Positions 12,208 through 23,511 of a DNA stretch of 64,000 nt are shown in pieces; position 1 is the stretch's first letter; the number at the start of each line of letters is the position of its first letter. Below the pieces are notes generated by a model, which ran no database searches, was not told where the DNA came from, and saw only the letters and a list, made by a program, of their open reading frames with translations. The DNA is from Nothophaeocryptopus gaeumannii (lineage: Eukaryota > Ascomycota > Dothideomycetes > Mycosphaerellales > Mycosphaerellaceae). The position numbers were made by a program, and so were the translations under genes. The DNA is taken from NCBI GenBank assembly GCA_031771865.1, contig JASISA010000025.1:2356001-2420000 (forward strand), read 5' to 3'.

Positions 12208-14527
12208 ATGAAGGAACAATCAGGATCATTGCCCTCGCCGACCAACAATGGCGCGCAAAGAGCCCATCATGGTCTCCATCTCGCTTGCAGGGGGTGTCAA
12301 AGGTAATGTCACTCCATGCGCTATGTGGACATCTTGCTGACTGTGTATACAGAAAAAAGATCAAATGCGACCGAACGTGAGTTAAACTATCCACCTGCAC
12401 GCTGTAGTATGTACTAACATCTGATAGGTATCCGTGTGGTCAATGCACCAGATCAAATCTACCCTGTCAAGCAAGCACACGAAAACCTCGCGCAAAAGCA
12501 GGCGCGAAAGCAGTCGATGCAGAACTTCGCAATCGAATCGCAAAGCTAGAGCAGCTGGTCGAGAGCTTCCAGGGCGATGAGGGAAAGCTGCCTAGCATAG
12601 ACGACTTGGAAGCAGTGAAACCTCCTTCACCTGAGGACAGTAGTAGTGGAGGAAAGGCAGCAACTCCGCCTACCGTCAATGCCGTCAAACGAGACTCTGA
12701 CAGTCCCAGCAGTCCGATCGATGCTAGCTCTCCAAGGACTACCAGATATGTCGCAGGAAGCTTCTGGTCTTCTCTCACATCAGAAGTCAAAGCTCTCGCT
12801 GATGTATTCGACGAAGATGAACGGAATAGCGACGATGAAGAAATCACAAGCCCGGAAGTCACGCCTCCATCCGGACCATATGCACTAGATGGCTCAACTG
12901 GTAACACAGCTCGGTATGAGCTCATATTCTGTCCACCTGGAGCACTCTACATCATGCCTGGAGCAATGAACGATCTCGATCCTGCATTGGCAACCGAACT
13001 CGTTTCTGCATATCTTAATCATGTCGAGCCGATCCAGAAGATCATGCACACTCCTACATTACTATCTTTTCTCAATGGCACCCAACCCTACCTGAAGCGA
13101 GCGCCGGACGCTATTTGCAACAAAGCTTTGAAGGCAGCTGTCTACTTCGCTGGAGCGAATGCCCTGACTAATGATGAATGTGCTCGATATGGGAAGACGA
13201 AAGACGAGATGGTCATTGAGATTAGGCGGACGGTTGACATTGCACTGTATCAGGCTGATCCGCTCAACACGACTGAGATTGCTACAATGCAGGCGCTCGT
13301 ACTCTATGTGGTAAGTTGCGAATGGGCTCGATCTTCAACGTTCACATGCTGACATCATCGCAGGCTTCTGCTCGAGTATTGGACTCCAGCCGAAGAGCAT
13401 GGTCCCTGGTAGGCCTGCTGGTGCGCATTGGTCGTGCCATGAACATCCACCGCGAGCTGCCTGGTGAATCAGTCTTCCTCGCGGAGCTGAGACGGCGTCT
13501 CTGGTATAACGTTGTCTTGCTGGACTGCTACGCTTCCATCGACCGCGGCTCGGAACCCGTAATACATCCTGAAACATTCAATCGCCTCCTCCCAACCCAC
13601 GTAAACGACGAAGACTTCGACCAAAACACTACACAACTCACAGCCCGACAAGACGAAATCACAGACATGTCCCTCCCTCTCATAGCCATGGAAGGCTCCG
13701 CACTAACCTTACCCGACGGCAGCCTCATCTCCACGCGCCCCTGGCAACAACGTCTCGAAGAAGCCTACGCCTTCCAAAAGAAAGTCAACGAAAAATACAT
13801 CCGCCACTGTGATCCGGAAGACCCTTTACATAAAATGATCATCGGCACAGGAACCGCCGCCTGCCACTCCATGATCCTCCGAGCCGTTCGTCCTTTACAA
13901 CCGGGCATCTCCCCACCCCGCGTCGACAGCCCTTTCGTCATGCAATTAGCCCTCAATATCCTCCGCCATTCCAATATACTCTGGGAACATATCGCCGTGA
14001 GGTGGAGGAGAATGCCCTGGGTTCCTTGGCATGCTATCGCGGTGACTCTTGCGGGACTGTGTTCGATTCGGGGCACGGATATGGCGAAAGAGGCGTGGAG
14101 TTTGGTTGACGTTGCTATGGCGAGGTATGGGGATATGGTTGCTGATACGAGGGATGGACAACTCTGGAGGCCTCTAGAGAAGTTACGCACTAAAGCTGAG
14201 GCGTTTCGAGATGCTCCGGCGGATGCGACGGATATGAAGAACCCTACTCCTCTGCCGACACCGCAGCCTACTACCGCGCAGCAGACGGATTTCTCGTGGG
14301 GTGGTCCGGCTCCTATTTTTACGGGTGCGACTGGGATGTCGGAGCCTGTGGAAATGCCGTTTACTACGGAACCGTTCACGATGGTTGATCAGCCACCTTC
14401 GGTTTTTGATTTTCCGATTGATATGCAGGCTGCATTACCGAACGATAATAGTTGGTTGGATTGGGAGGCGATTATTCAGGATATGGACGATGTGAGGGCG
14501 GATGGGATGCAGGTGCAGTGGATGTGA
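12208..14527 (+). CDS. Zn2Cys6 transcription factor with fungal-specific regulatory domain
   Basis: Four exons: 12208..12302, 12353..12376, 12428..13310 and 13364..14527, giving 721 residues; all three introns are GT..AG and frame-preserving. The second exon is only 24 nt and lies inside the DNA-binding domain. Residues about 28-56 form a canonical Zn2Cys6 cluster (C-x2-C-x6-C-x5-C-x2-C-x6-C) followed by a coiled-coil dimerisation helix (NRIAKLEQLVESF). The middle homology region (about 250-500) has features of the fungal TF domain, including the RRAWSLVGLLVRIGRAMNIHRE and LRRRLWYNVVLLD blocks. The C-terminus is Pro/Thr/Asp-rich, as in activation regions. It is a nuclear sequence-specific regulator; the target is not deducible. 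No biosynthetic gene sits next to it. Confidence 0.9.
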
Positions 14528-16012
14528 TGAGGGACAGGGATGATGGCTGGGAATTGATGGAAGACCGTTCTTGGATCTCGACTCAATTGTAATATTATGG
14601 ATCTCAGGATCGAACTGAACGTGGACAGGAAAGAAGGAATGGGCTATCTGGCATATACAACTCCTTCTGGAGACGCGCCGAGCGAAAAGGTGACCATGGA
14701 TCCGCTTGAAGAGCAGAGGAACTTCGACGAGCTACACAAGGCGGCATGCTGTTTGCTTTATGCTGTATCATGAAAGCTATCTAGGTAAGGAGACAGTCCC
14801 GCAGAAACCTTGGAAATGAGTAGTTATCGAAGTAGCGTGTACGAAGTTCGCACAATTTGACTCCCAGAGCCTCGCCTCAAGTTTGAAATGTCATCGCCAG
14901 TGCCAAGAATATCTAACCGCGTACGCCTTCAAGACCGCATCGCGCTCCCTTCGTGTACCATTCATATGTCTTTTCCTTTTCGCCTCGCTCCGCCTAGCTG
15001 CGTCCTTCTCCCTCCCCGATACACATATTCTTTTCTTCCCCGTCCCTTCACCCAGACGACCTGGTCTTTTTCTCAATTATATCCTCCTCCGCACATGTGT
15101 GCTCCGGCGAGTTTAGTATCCCCCGGGCCTGTACGCCACTGGCCGTGGTGGCTTTTCGACGATGACGACTCGACGGCGTCGGCGGCGGAAGGGGAGACAC
15201 ATGGTGGATTGAGCTGAACTTTGTGTCGATTATTGAGCCTGTGATGGTCTTGGTATCGTAGATTATGACGTGGTAGCTCTTCTCACTTATGATCTCTCTC
15301 TTGTTCTGTGGAGTTTTGGTTTGTTGGATGCCTCAAGGGCTAAGTTGCGTTTACATTCGATATTATATACCGACCTGACACTGATCGAAGCTGTAACGTA
15401 GGCTGTACATGACATGACATGACAGGACATGATACGATTCGTCACCTACAAGCATTAAAGTTGGTCGTTTCCAGAGCAAAATCTAGGCCGATGTTAATCA
15501 CATGCAGAGACAGACAAGGTTTCACCTGCCAAGAGCGACCCAAGCTTGCGAGCACGCGGAGGTGACAGGTCAACCAGAACGAAGTCAGTTAGAGTGTAGC
15601 AATGGCTGTGCTCCTCGGAGCAAGCGAATACCATCGGCTATTGGTGCGGTCATATGGTCCTTGGGGGAAAAGAAATGAAGACTCACAAGGCTCAGCGCTA
15701 CGCCAGGAGGGTGCTGAGCCGTTGTTTGTTGGCAGACGACACAGGTATCAGGAGATCGAGCAATTGATTGCAAGTCAGGCATTGGGTCAGCTTCGATCGC
15801 AATGCAGAATGGCGTAGCTTCCTGCAGAATGCACATGTGATGCACTCGTCCCCAATCCCGGCGACGCAGTACGCATGGTTGTTTGCTCTTGAGCTCCAGA
15901 TCAACTGCCGAGTCATGGAGAGAGCATGCGTTTCGTCATGCGAGCGCTCCTGTATGCTAATAGTAATCGCTCACTCTCTCGTCAATCCAATCCAATCCCG
16001 ACAAAATCATCA
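14528..16012. other. 1.5-kb intergenic stretch
   Basis: It lies between the 3' ends of the Zn2Cys6 gene and the convergent OPT gene. A short ACATG tandem run occurs near 15409-15430. A frame at 14888-15217 has no family resemblance and is not called. Confidence 0.5.
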
Positions 16013-18475
16013 TCACAGATGCGGCACCTTCCCACTAGCCAACCCCAAATTCACAATACTAACCAACCCCTCCCCCAAAATCAACCCACTCGCCAAGACA
16101 ATCAACGGCGTCTCTTCCCTCTTCTTCAGCCCCGTCCAATACCAAGCCATCAGCCCTCCGATTGTTCTTGCAAGCGTGAACGAAGGCGTGTTGTACATGC
16201 CGACAGCCACCGCAATCCCACCAGGGATATATGGGACCCACCACGCTTTCTTACTCTGCCCGTAGATACGAAGCGCGGTTAGGAGGGCCCAGAGGATCGC
16301 GGCGCCGGCGGCAAATTCGGCGGTGTGAGGGGGGAGGCCCTGACCGGTGACGAGACGGGCTGTGAAGACCCAGACGAAACCCGTGGGGACTTGGAAGAGT
16401 CCGCCAGGGATCTTGTAGACGTTCGTATACAATCTGTACACGCAAGCAGAGACGATGGCACCGATCCCGGAACCGAGGAGTTGGCCCCAAAACTGCGCTT
16501 TCGGACTCGCTCCCAGAAGATGACCACACTTCAAATCCTGAAGTAAATCGCCTGCTTGTAAAGCACCAGCTTCTGAGATACCGCCCGCGATCAGGTTTAT
16601 CGTCACGGCATTTGGTGTACCAGCAGGGACGACAGCTGCAAAGATGAGTTGAGTCAGTTTTGAGATTCCCGAGACGGGGTTGAGGTCGGTTTCGCCGAGG
16701 GCGCGGACGCCCATTATGCTGAGTAAAAGTGCCAGGAGGAGAGCGAGGATTGTAAGGCCAATGCTGATGATACCGGCGAAGGAGTATTGGACTGCGAATA
16801 TGCAGAAGATGAGGGCGAGGATTGTTCCTGTGATGGTGGTTTTGATGCCGATTTGATGTTCTGGTGGGGCGTCATATTCTGGTTCTGAGGAGCGTTCTTT
16901 GCGCATGGAGGGGTCTTCTTCTAAATTGACCGGACTATAACCTCTCATGATAGGCGTCGCAAGGTCCTCGACATAACGTTTGAATCCTTTCTGTCGAATG
17001 CCTTTGGCAAGCTCTGGCCCGTAGACACGACTGTACCAGATGGTTGGACGAAGGATCAGCCAGCCTAATGATACTATCGCGTCTGCGAGCATGATGGCCA
17101 AGCTGACCCAGACTATCCATCCTTTCGATCCAGTGTTCCAGTCGCTGACGGGTCCGGATGCCCAGCCCTTGTACTTAGCAATAGGTGAAAGCACGGCCCA
17201 GCCCAAAAGTGCTCCCAGGAACATGTGTATGGTTGTCGCAGGACCCATGATGATGCCTTGGCCGACGTAGGCAGGGCTAGGATTCAGGTTCCATACCCAC
17301 TTTTTCGACATGTGCAAGCCTAGGAAAGGTATCGAGTGGAGTTGAGGAAGGAAGTAGGAGATGAGTGTCTGAGGGAAATCAGCTTTATATTTGACATCAG
17401 AACTATTGATTTTACGTACATATGCTCCCGAGATGCCAAACGACGTGGTTAGTAGCTTGATCTGCCGTCTCCAGTCCTTAATGGCCTCGTCACTCCGGCT
17501 ATCTTTTCGCGTGATGGCATGATCGTCCCACTCCTCGTGTCCAGCAGCTGGCGACGCATTGCCCATGAGAGCTTGAGACTCCTCGTTGCCATTATTGGCA
17601 GATTTCCTAGATCGTCTTCTCCGGCGAGCCTCATGCTGCTCAATGTTTCCCTCCGCACCCGTCTTCTCCCCACCATGCAGCACGCCAATCATAAGAGCAG
17701 TCGCAGTCCCAGACGGAAACTTGAGCTTCTCTCTTATGATGACCTCCTTCCTCAAAGGCACAGCAAACATAACCCCAAAGAAACACAGCCCGAGAGCCCA
17801 CAGAACCAACTTCCCCAAAGGCAGATGTATCCCAGTCATCTCTTCCTCTTTAGCAGCCAGCAAGCTCTGATTTTGATCATCATGCGGCGTCTCACTCGGC
17901 TTCAACAAAAACTCCAGCGCTGGCACAACACCCACAAACCCACACCCCAACGGCATCGTCCCCACCGACCCGGCTACGGTCTGAACAAGCACATTCTCCA
18001 CTTCGCTGAACCCTTCTCCGAGTCCCAATCTTTCGAATAACCCTCCTATTGACCGTGATAGGGTGCGTAAACCTTTGAAGTATGCGAATCCGATCAAAGC
18101 GCTGGGCATTGCCATGCCGGATATCCAGCCTGTTTGGAGGCCGAAGTAGGTGTTGGAGAATGCGATTAGAACTCCGATTACGATGCCGACTAGGAGGGCG
18201 CGGATGGTGAATTGGGGTTGTTCGCTCATTTTCGCTAGGAAGTCCGCATCGGGTTCTTGGCCAATGGGTTCGTGGGTGATGCTGCGGGAGGTCTCGTGTG
18301 AGAGTCCACGATCGTTGTCGTTGTCGTCGTCGTCAAGCATTGGGTTCCGCTCTTCGGACGAGCCACCTCTGTCGGGTGCCATATTGCCCAGTTCACACTG
18401 CTGCTGCTCTCCCTCCCTGCCTTCGCGGCGGTAAGAACCCGAGAGGAAGAGAGAGCGCATGATCTCCACGCGCAT
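16013..18475 (-). CDS. OPT-family oligopeptide/metal-chelate transporter
   Basis: A polytopic membrane protein of the OPT superfamily. The N-terminal about 80 residues are hydrophilic and acidic. The first transporter block (FTIRALLVGIVIGVLIAFSN, then YFGLQTGWISGMAMPSALIG) is characteristic. Further spans alternate with conserved loops (GTMPLGCGFVGVVP; KLKFPSGTATA; AYVGQGIIMGPATTIHMFLGALLGW; LLQDLKCGHLLGASPKAQFWGQ), and the protein ends in a GEGLVSIVNL block. The frame is open for 820 codons, but 17419..17369 is a perfect 51-nt intron (GTACGT..CAG) of length divisible by three without a stop. Removing it joins SGAY to TLISYFLPQ as in the family, so the mature protein is probably 803 residues. 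The start could be the ATG at 18382 instead. OPT proteins import peptides or metal chelates at the plasma or vacuolar membrane. Confidence 0.92.
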   Translation of the reverse strand: MRVEIMRSLFLSGSYRREGREGEQQQCELGNMAPDRGGSSEERNPMLDDDDNDNDRGLSHETSRSITHEPIGQEPDADFLAKMSEQPQFTIRALLVGIVIGVLIAFSNTYFGLQTGWISGMAMPSALIGFAYFKGLRTLSRSIGGLFERLGLGEGFSEVENVLVQTVAGSVGTMPLGCGFVGVVPALEFLLKPSETPHDDQNQSLLAAKEEEMTGIHLPLGKLVLWALGLCFFGVMFAVPLRKEVIIREKLKFPSGTATALMIGVLHGGEKTGAEGNIEQHEARRRRRSRKSANNGNEESQALMGNASPAAGHEEWDDHAITRKDSRSDEAIKDWRRQIKLLTTSFGISGAYVRKINSSDVKYKADFPQTLISYFLPQLHSIPFLGLHMSKKWVWNLNPSPAYVGQGIIMGPATTIHMFLGALLGWAVLSPIAKYKGWASGPVSDWNTGSKGWIVWVSLAIMLADAIVSLGWLILRPTIWYSRVYGPELAKGIRQKGFKRYVEDLATPIMRGYSPVNLEEDPSMRKERSSEPEYDAPPEHQIGIKTTITGTILALIFCIFAVQYSFAGIISIGLTILALLLALLLSIMGVRALGETDLNPVSGISKLTQLIFAAVVPAGTPNAVTINLIAGGISEAGALQAGDLLQDLKCGHLLGASPKAQFWGQLLGSGIGAIVSACVYRLYTNVYKIPGGLFQVPTGFVWVFTARLVTGQGLPPHTAEFAAGAAILWALLTALRIYGQSKKAWWVPYIPGGIAVAVGMYNTPSFTLARTIGGLMAWYWTGLKKREETPLIVLASGLILGEGLVSIVNLGLASGKVPHL

Positions 18476-18647
18476 AACAAATGTAAGCTACTGGTAGCAC
18501 GTCATCTGTCTTTGGCCGAGAAGCCGCGGGGCTGGCCTCGGCTGCGCTGCCGAGAAAGGCTTGCCCTATCACAGTATCCGAATTTCCTTCACCTCACTCC
18601 ATCACACGCCAAGATCCTGACCTTCCCGTTTCGGCACTTTGTTTACG

Positions 18648-19225
18648 ATGCCCGACCTCCCTCATGGCTGGCGAATGAGAAACAGTGAGGGCGAGGTTAC
18701 CGGTCCGCCTGTTGAGGAGGATGGTGCGTACTTTTCTGGAAGCGACGATGAGCTTGTGGCAGCGGGACCGCTTGATATTCGTCCAGACTCCGAAGGATGG
18801 GATGACCTTGAGGATGACACGGAAGATGTGAGCGTCAAGTGTTTGTTCTCCGAGGAAAAGTTCGGAGGTGTCAGGGCGATGATTGAGCATTGCAGAGAAA
18901 AGTACGATTTTGATTTCGCCCAAGTCCAAAAGGATCACAGTAAGCCCACCCCGGTCCGGAATTTCTCCAAAAAAAAAACAATAGCTAACCATCTATAGAC
19001 CTCGACTTCTACTCCAGCATTAAGCTCGTCAACTACATCCGTTCCGAGGTCGCGGCTGGAAACACGAAGCCAGATGTCTCCGATAAAGCGCTATGGGCAG
19101 ACGAACGCTACCTGCAGCCGACCTTGGAAGATGATGCCTTACTCTTCAACCTGGACGAAATCGACGAGAGGCCTGTTCCAGAAGACGATGCCGTCAAAGA
19201 AGTTGCGTCATTGGAGACGGAGTGA
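18648..19225 (+). CDS. PRMT3-like N-terminal stub lacking the methyltransferase domain
   Basis: The CDS joins 18648..18939 and 18999..19225 (172 residues); the 59-nt intron starts GTAAGC and ends TAG. Residues about 40-160 resemble the N-terminus of fungal arginine methyltransferase 3 (zinc-finger/substrate-binding region): an acidic stretch, KCLFSEEKF, EHCREKYDFDF, LDFYSSIKLVNYIRSEV, then the DDALLF-type block. The frame stops at TGA (19223-19225) just where the linker to the SAM-binding catalytic domain should begin, and I find no catalytic motifs (VLDVGCGTG) downstream. One zinc-ligand position also looks lost: C65-x2-S68 instead of C-x2-C. It may be a truncated duplicate, a pseudogene or a binding-only protein. 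It is divergent from the OPT gene, 172 bp away. Family match is from memory. Confidence 0.62.
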
Positions 19226-19681
19226 GAGTTGACGGGGCAGGGCCAGGCGGGGCCGGGCGGAAACAACGTCGCCGTCAGGACGCACATCGTAGGCAACGCC
19301 AAAGGATCCGACACCGCGACCCAGGACTTGCATCTCATTATAGAAGCAGAGGTATCCCTGCTCCGCAACACGCGAGTATCCTCAGCAGAAGCTCTCGCTC
19401 AACGAGAGTTCTACAGCACGTTCTGCTTCACGACCTTCTCCGTTGTCCTCAACACGGTTACTTCTCAAATGGTACTCCTCCCAAAACGCAAGCGTCCGAC
19501 CACGGTACGTTGTATGCAGATCGGAGGTTCGAGAAGAGCAATACGAAGAAAGCTATTACCCAGCGGATCCGTGTGGGACTATCCTAGTCTTCTACAATTG
19601 ATCAAAGAAGGAAAAGAATTCTACGATGCCTACACATTCCGGGCCCCTGCATAAACAATGCTTGAACACAACCAACATTCA
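19226..19681. other. Segment downstream of the PRMT3-like stub
   Basis: A 140-codon plus-strand frame (19229-19654) has a partly protein-like look in its second half but matches nothing I know. It could be a remnant of a decayed neighbour. It lies between the stub and the convergent P450 gene. Confidence 0.35.
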
Positions 19682-21323
19682 TCACGCAGCCTTCTCCCTC
19701 CGCGGCGTACACTTCACCCATAGCGGCCCTTTCTCCCAAAAAATAAACGCCCTCTGATCCAACCAGTCCTCACTTTCTCGACACATCTCCAAATCGAAAT
19801 TATAAACCACCCTCGCCATAATCGAATACATCTCCGCATAAGCCAGACTCCTCCCCAAACAATTCCTCGGTCCAAACGAAAAAGGTTGCACAGCATCTCG
19901 ATTATCATTCGCAAACTTCGGATCCGCATTATCAGCGAGCCAACGTTCCGGGATATAGCTCTCGGGATCGGTGAAGTTTGAAGAGGAACGGTGGGTGGTC
20001 CATTGTTGGACTGCGACACGGGTGTTTCGGGGTACGAGATGGCCGTCGATTTCCATTGCGTGGTTTGTTACGCGGACGTTGGCGGCGGGTCCCGGTGGGT
20101 AGAGACGCATGGCTTCTTCCATTACGGCGATCAAGTAAGGTAATCGAGATGCCGTTGCGATTGTGATGTCGGAGCTTGATGGGAATGCGGAACGGACTTC
20201 GGAAGTCAGCTTTTGAAGAGCTTGGGGGTTGTGAAGGAGATAGAATGTTGCTCCGGTGAGAGTCGTCGCTGTCGTTTCGCTGCCGGCCCCGATCAGCAGG
20301 CCGGAATTCGAATAAATCTCCTCCTTGCTGAGACCACGTCCATCTTTTTCGTTGTGCTTGAGGATGTACCACATGAAGTTCTTGCGATCTGTATCTCGTG
20401 CCATCCTCTCCTCGACGCGTTCTGCAGCGAAGGCGAAATGCTTTCTCCTGCCCTCGGCTGCGGCGGGGATGACGGACATGAGGGATCCCGCGGCTTTGAG
20501 GAGCCATTGGTACACGCTCAAACGCTGGAACATGCTGAATACTTTGAGATTCATGAAGACGCCGTTCATGTACTCGTGGTACTCCAGCTTGTCGAGAGCA
20601 CCGAATGATTCGCCAAAGGCGAGGTCTCCGATGACGTCGAACGCGACGCAGTTGTACATTTTCTCGAGGTCGACTTGACCGATCGGTGATGCTTCGGCTT
20701 GCGCTTTGATCTGATGGACCATTTTATCGAAGTGGATACGCATGAGGTACTCTTACTCTTTGACGGCGGCGGAAGAGAAGGCATGGGCGAGATTACGCCG
20801 CATGCGTGAGTGTGCCTCATCGGGTGCGAGGATCAAGTGAGGCGCCTTCAAGACGAGTTCTTATTTCCTCGTCAGCAGTGAAGAGGTCGTGTGTTTGGGA
20901 CATCGTGGCCCACCTGATGAGTCTACAACGATCTGTTTCGGAAGCTGCTTCTGCGCTGGCTTGATTCCATAGATGTCTGTGTTCTTTTATCAGGCAAGCT
21001 TATTCTCAGCAAACTATGGCAAACTGACCTTTCCATGCCTTGGGACCGGTGAAACTAAGCTCATTCGGCGCGATACGGACTACGCTTCCGTATTGATCGT
21101 GGAGGTCTTTGATGTACTTGATGTTGCCCTTTCCGCGAGCAAAGAATTGTGGAAGAAAACTTGCAGCCGCGGTCCTTGGTCCAGGGAAAAACGCGAGAGG
21201 GTGATACGCGAGGTTGTAAACGATGTGAGTGAGCTGTCGGGACACGACAAAGAGCAAGATCGCCCCGAATAAAGCCGAGATTGGTTGCGATCTAAGCAGG
21301 TCAATGATATCTTCGAAAGCCAT
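19682..21323 (-). pseudogene. Cytochrome P450 monooxygenase gene with one in-frame nonsense codon
   Basis: Exons 21323..21029, 20976..20914 and 20859..19682 join into 512 codons in one frame, with introns of 52 and 54 nt. The N-terminus has a membrane anchor (about residues 16-38) and a Pro-rich hinge (HPLAFFPGPR). Later come the I-helix AGSETTATTL, the ExxR motif in EEAMRLYPP, the PERW segment and the heme loop FSFGPRNCLGR, whose Cys binds iron. All catalytic landmarks are present. The break is TAA at 20755-20753 (codon 155), in HAFSSAAVKE-stop-EYLMRIHFDK, where relatives carry a residue such as Gln; the frame is identical on both sides. A CAA-to-TAA change would explain it, so this is either a very young pseudogene or a sequencing error. 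Otherwise it would be an ER-bound monooxygenase of unknown substrate. Confidence 0.88.
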
Positions 21324-23511
21324 TTTCTGTCGTGTATGGAGAACGTATGAAAGGGAGTAACAGCTACCTTCTCAAAAGATATAGCTTGCCGCATAAAGGG
21401 GCAATTCCAAGCCTCATGCAGGTACCACTCGTGGAAGTCCGAACGCTGCGTTGTATAAGAATAGCTTTCGACCAGAGGATTGATCGTCGAGAAAACGCCA
21501 ACCGACAAGAACAAGGATGCCGAGAGATGATTGTCGTTGCTCTTGGGGGCTGATTCAAGATCTCTTATTGTTGAGACTTGCCGAATTTCGCACTTGGGCT
21601 AGTCTCAAAGCTTCGAAGCCATACTTGGTGGCCTGGGAGGTCCGAATGGCTTGAGACGGAAAGACTCGAGCTTCAAAGGGTCCGAAAGCTGTGCAATGGT
21701 TACGTTCATGACAGCGAACGATGTCCCGGACAATGGATGACCTCAATAGAACTGACTGATGGAATCCTTCAGCCTTCAGAGACGGCGGCACACATACTCT
21801 ATTGGTAAAATGCTCGCTTCCCATCCGATCTCGCGCCTGATAGGCGTTCGCAAATTGCTAATGGGTCGCATAGCACCTGAGTATCCGAATGAAGACTGGT
21901 CTCTGATCTCATCACAGATCTAGAAGTGATTTTTTTGCGGAATCTCTGCGTGAGCTTGCGGACGCTAGCGCCTGCACGGGGGCCCTATGAAGCCCACGTT
22001 CTTGAAGGAGTAGTCTGAGGCTCCGCAACCCACTGCCAACGTCGAAATAAGGCAGGTCTCGAACAATGGCAGCAGGCCGGAGAGCTTGGTGGAATTACAT
22101 GCGGCTGGCTGAGAGCACAGTCTCAGATCTGTGCGAGATGTGTCCATGGACGAACGAGTGGAAAGTGGCCAAGCCTATCGCGTTGCTTCTACGCGTGGCG
22201 TCTGCAGCCCACATCTGCGACGAGAGATTGCGTCGCTGCGCGGGCCTGTTGGCTAATAAAGTCTCCTCGCATGTTCGTGTGCGCATTTGCGAGTATCGCT
22301 GAAGTCGTGCATTGCCGTGTTTGGAGAGGATCAAATCGGGTATAGTAGGGCCGTGCCGCAGGGTCTGCTTGCTTAGCTGATGGGTCGTCTTTCGCATGAC
22401 CTCTGAGTAGGATGAAAACAACATCTACCAATATCCTCCTCCGACGGATGTCATCGACATGTTGAAGGCTGAAGATGGGTCCGGGATGCTCGCCTACAGC
22501 GGCCTCACGAATGAGAAGTTGATCCTGCTGCGGCTGAGAGTTCTTGTTTCGCCAAAAGCAGGAAGAGGTCGAAATCAGCCCTTCGAGGTTGTTACAGAGT
22601 ACGCCGACGTTTCTCGACCTCGTCATAGATACGTTTGTGCCGTACGGCTCTGTGCGTTCCCTGCTGCTATTGATTGATCCATTTCGCTCTCTAGAAGTCC
22701 GCTGACAGGCTCATACCTCGCGCGGGCGCCACATAGTCCACCCCTTTCTCCGCTCCGTTGGCAGAGCGCATGGCGCATGCTGCTGGCGGACAAGTTGAAA
22801 ATTCTCATCAACGATGTTGAAGAGAAGACACGTGCAAGGTCGCCGGCTCACTCACTCCCTGACGGGTGGGTGGTGATCAGAAGTTCGCAGTATATTCCAT
22901 CACGGCTAATCTCGCGCCTCACTTCCAGATCACGTGCAGCCCTCTTTGCCTGACCGCCAGGCATCAACTCAGGCAGGAAATAAGCCGAGGGTAGGTGGAG
23001 TGTACTGCCAAGAAAGACCCCTGCCAACATCCGATCCGATCCGATCCTTCGCGTTGACTTCGCGTTGACATTCTTCGTTCGATGGGTCTCGCGGCCATCT
23101 CAATCGAGGGCATTGAGTAGAGGAAGGAGCAGCTCTTCAATCTGTGACGCAGGTGCCATGTCTGAGACCTGCTCCCGTCAATCGTTGCGGAGACCACTTC
23201 ACTCCACGGACAGGAGAGCCACGAACAGCAAGCAACTGTCGCTGGGCAAGATTGTATAGCTGAACCAGGACAAGGTCCGCGCAGCATGCGTGCACGAAAT
23301 AACGACAGCTGGAGGATCATTTGTGAAAGAAAGCGAAGAAGGCGCCCTGGGCCGTCGTTCCGGCGACGCTGGTCCAGTGAAGGAGAAGTGAGGTGCAGAG
23401 CAGAAGTCAGATCTCTCTCCACGCGAGCATCAACTACGCTCGTGAAGTTCAAGACACGTTGTTGCGCTCAGACAGTTCAAAAGCAGAGACTTCACGCAGC
23501 TTCTGCGAGAC
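21324..23511. other. 2.2-kb gene-poor stretch
   Basis: No frame with family resemblance. Short tandem runs GATCC/GATCCGATCC and TTCGCGTTGAC occur at about 23032-23070. The last few hundred bases probably contain the RNase H gene promoter. Confidence 0.5.

Noticed and set aside
14888..15217. 109-codon plus-strand frame
   Set aside because: Pro/Arg-rich and patternless; several overlapping frames in the same stretch.
22964..23452. 162-codon minus-strand frame
   Set aside because: No family resemblance; lies in the promoter area of the RNase H gene.
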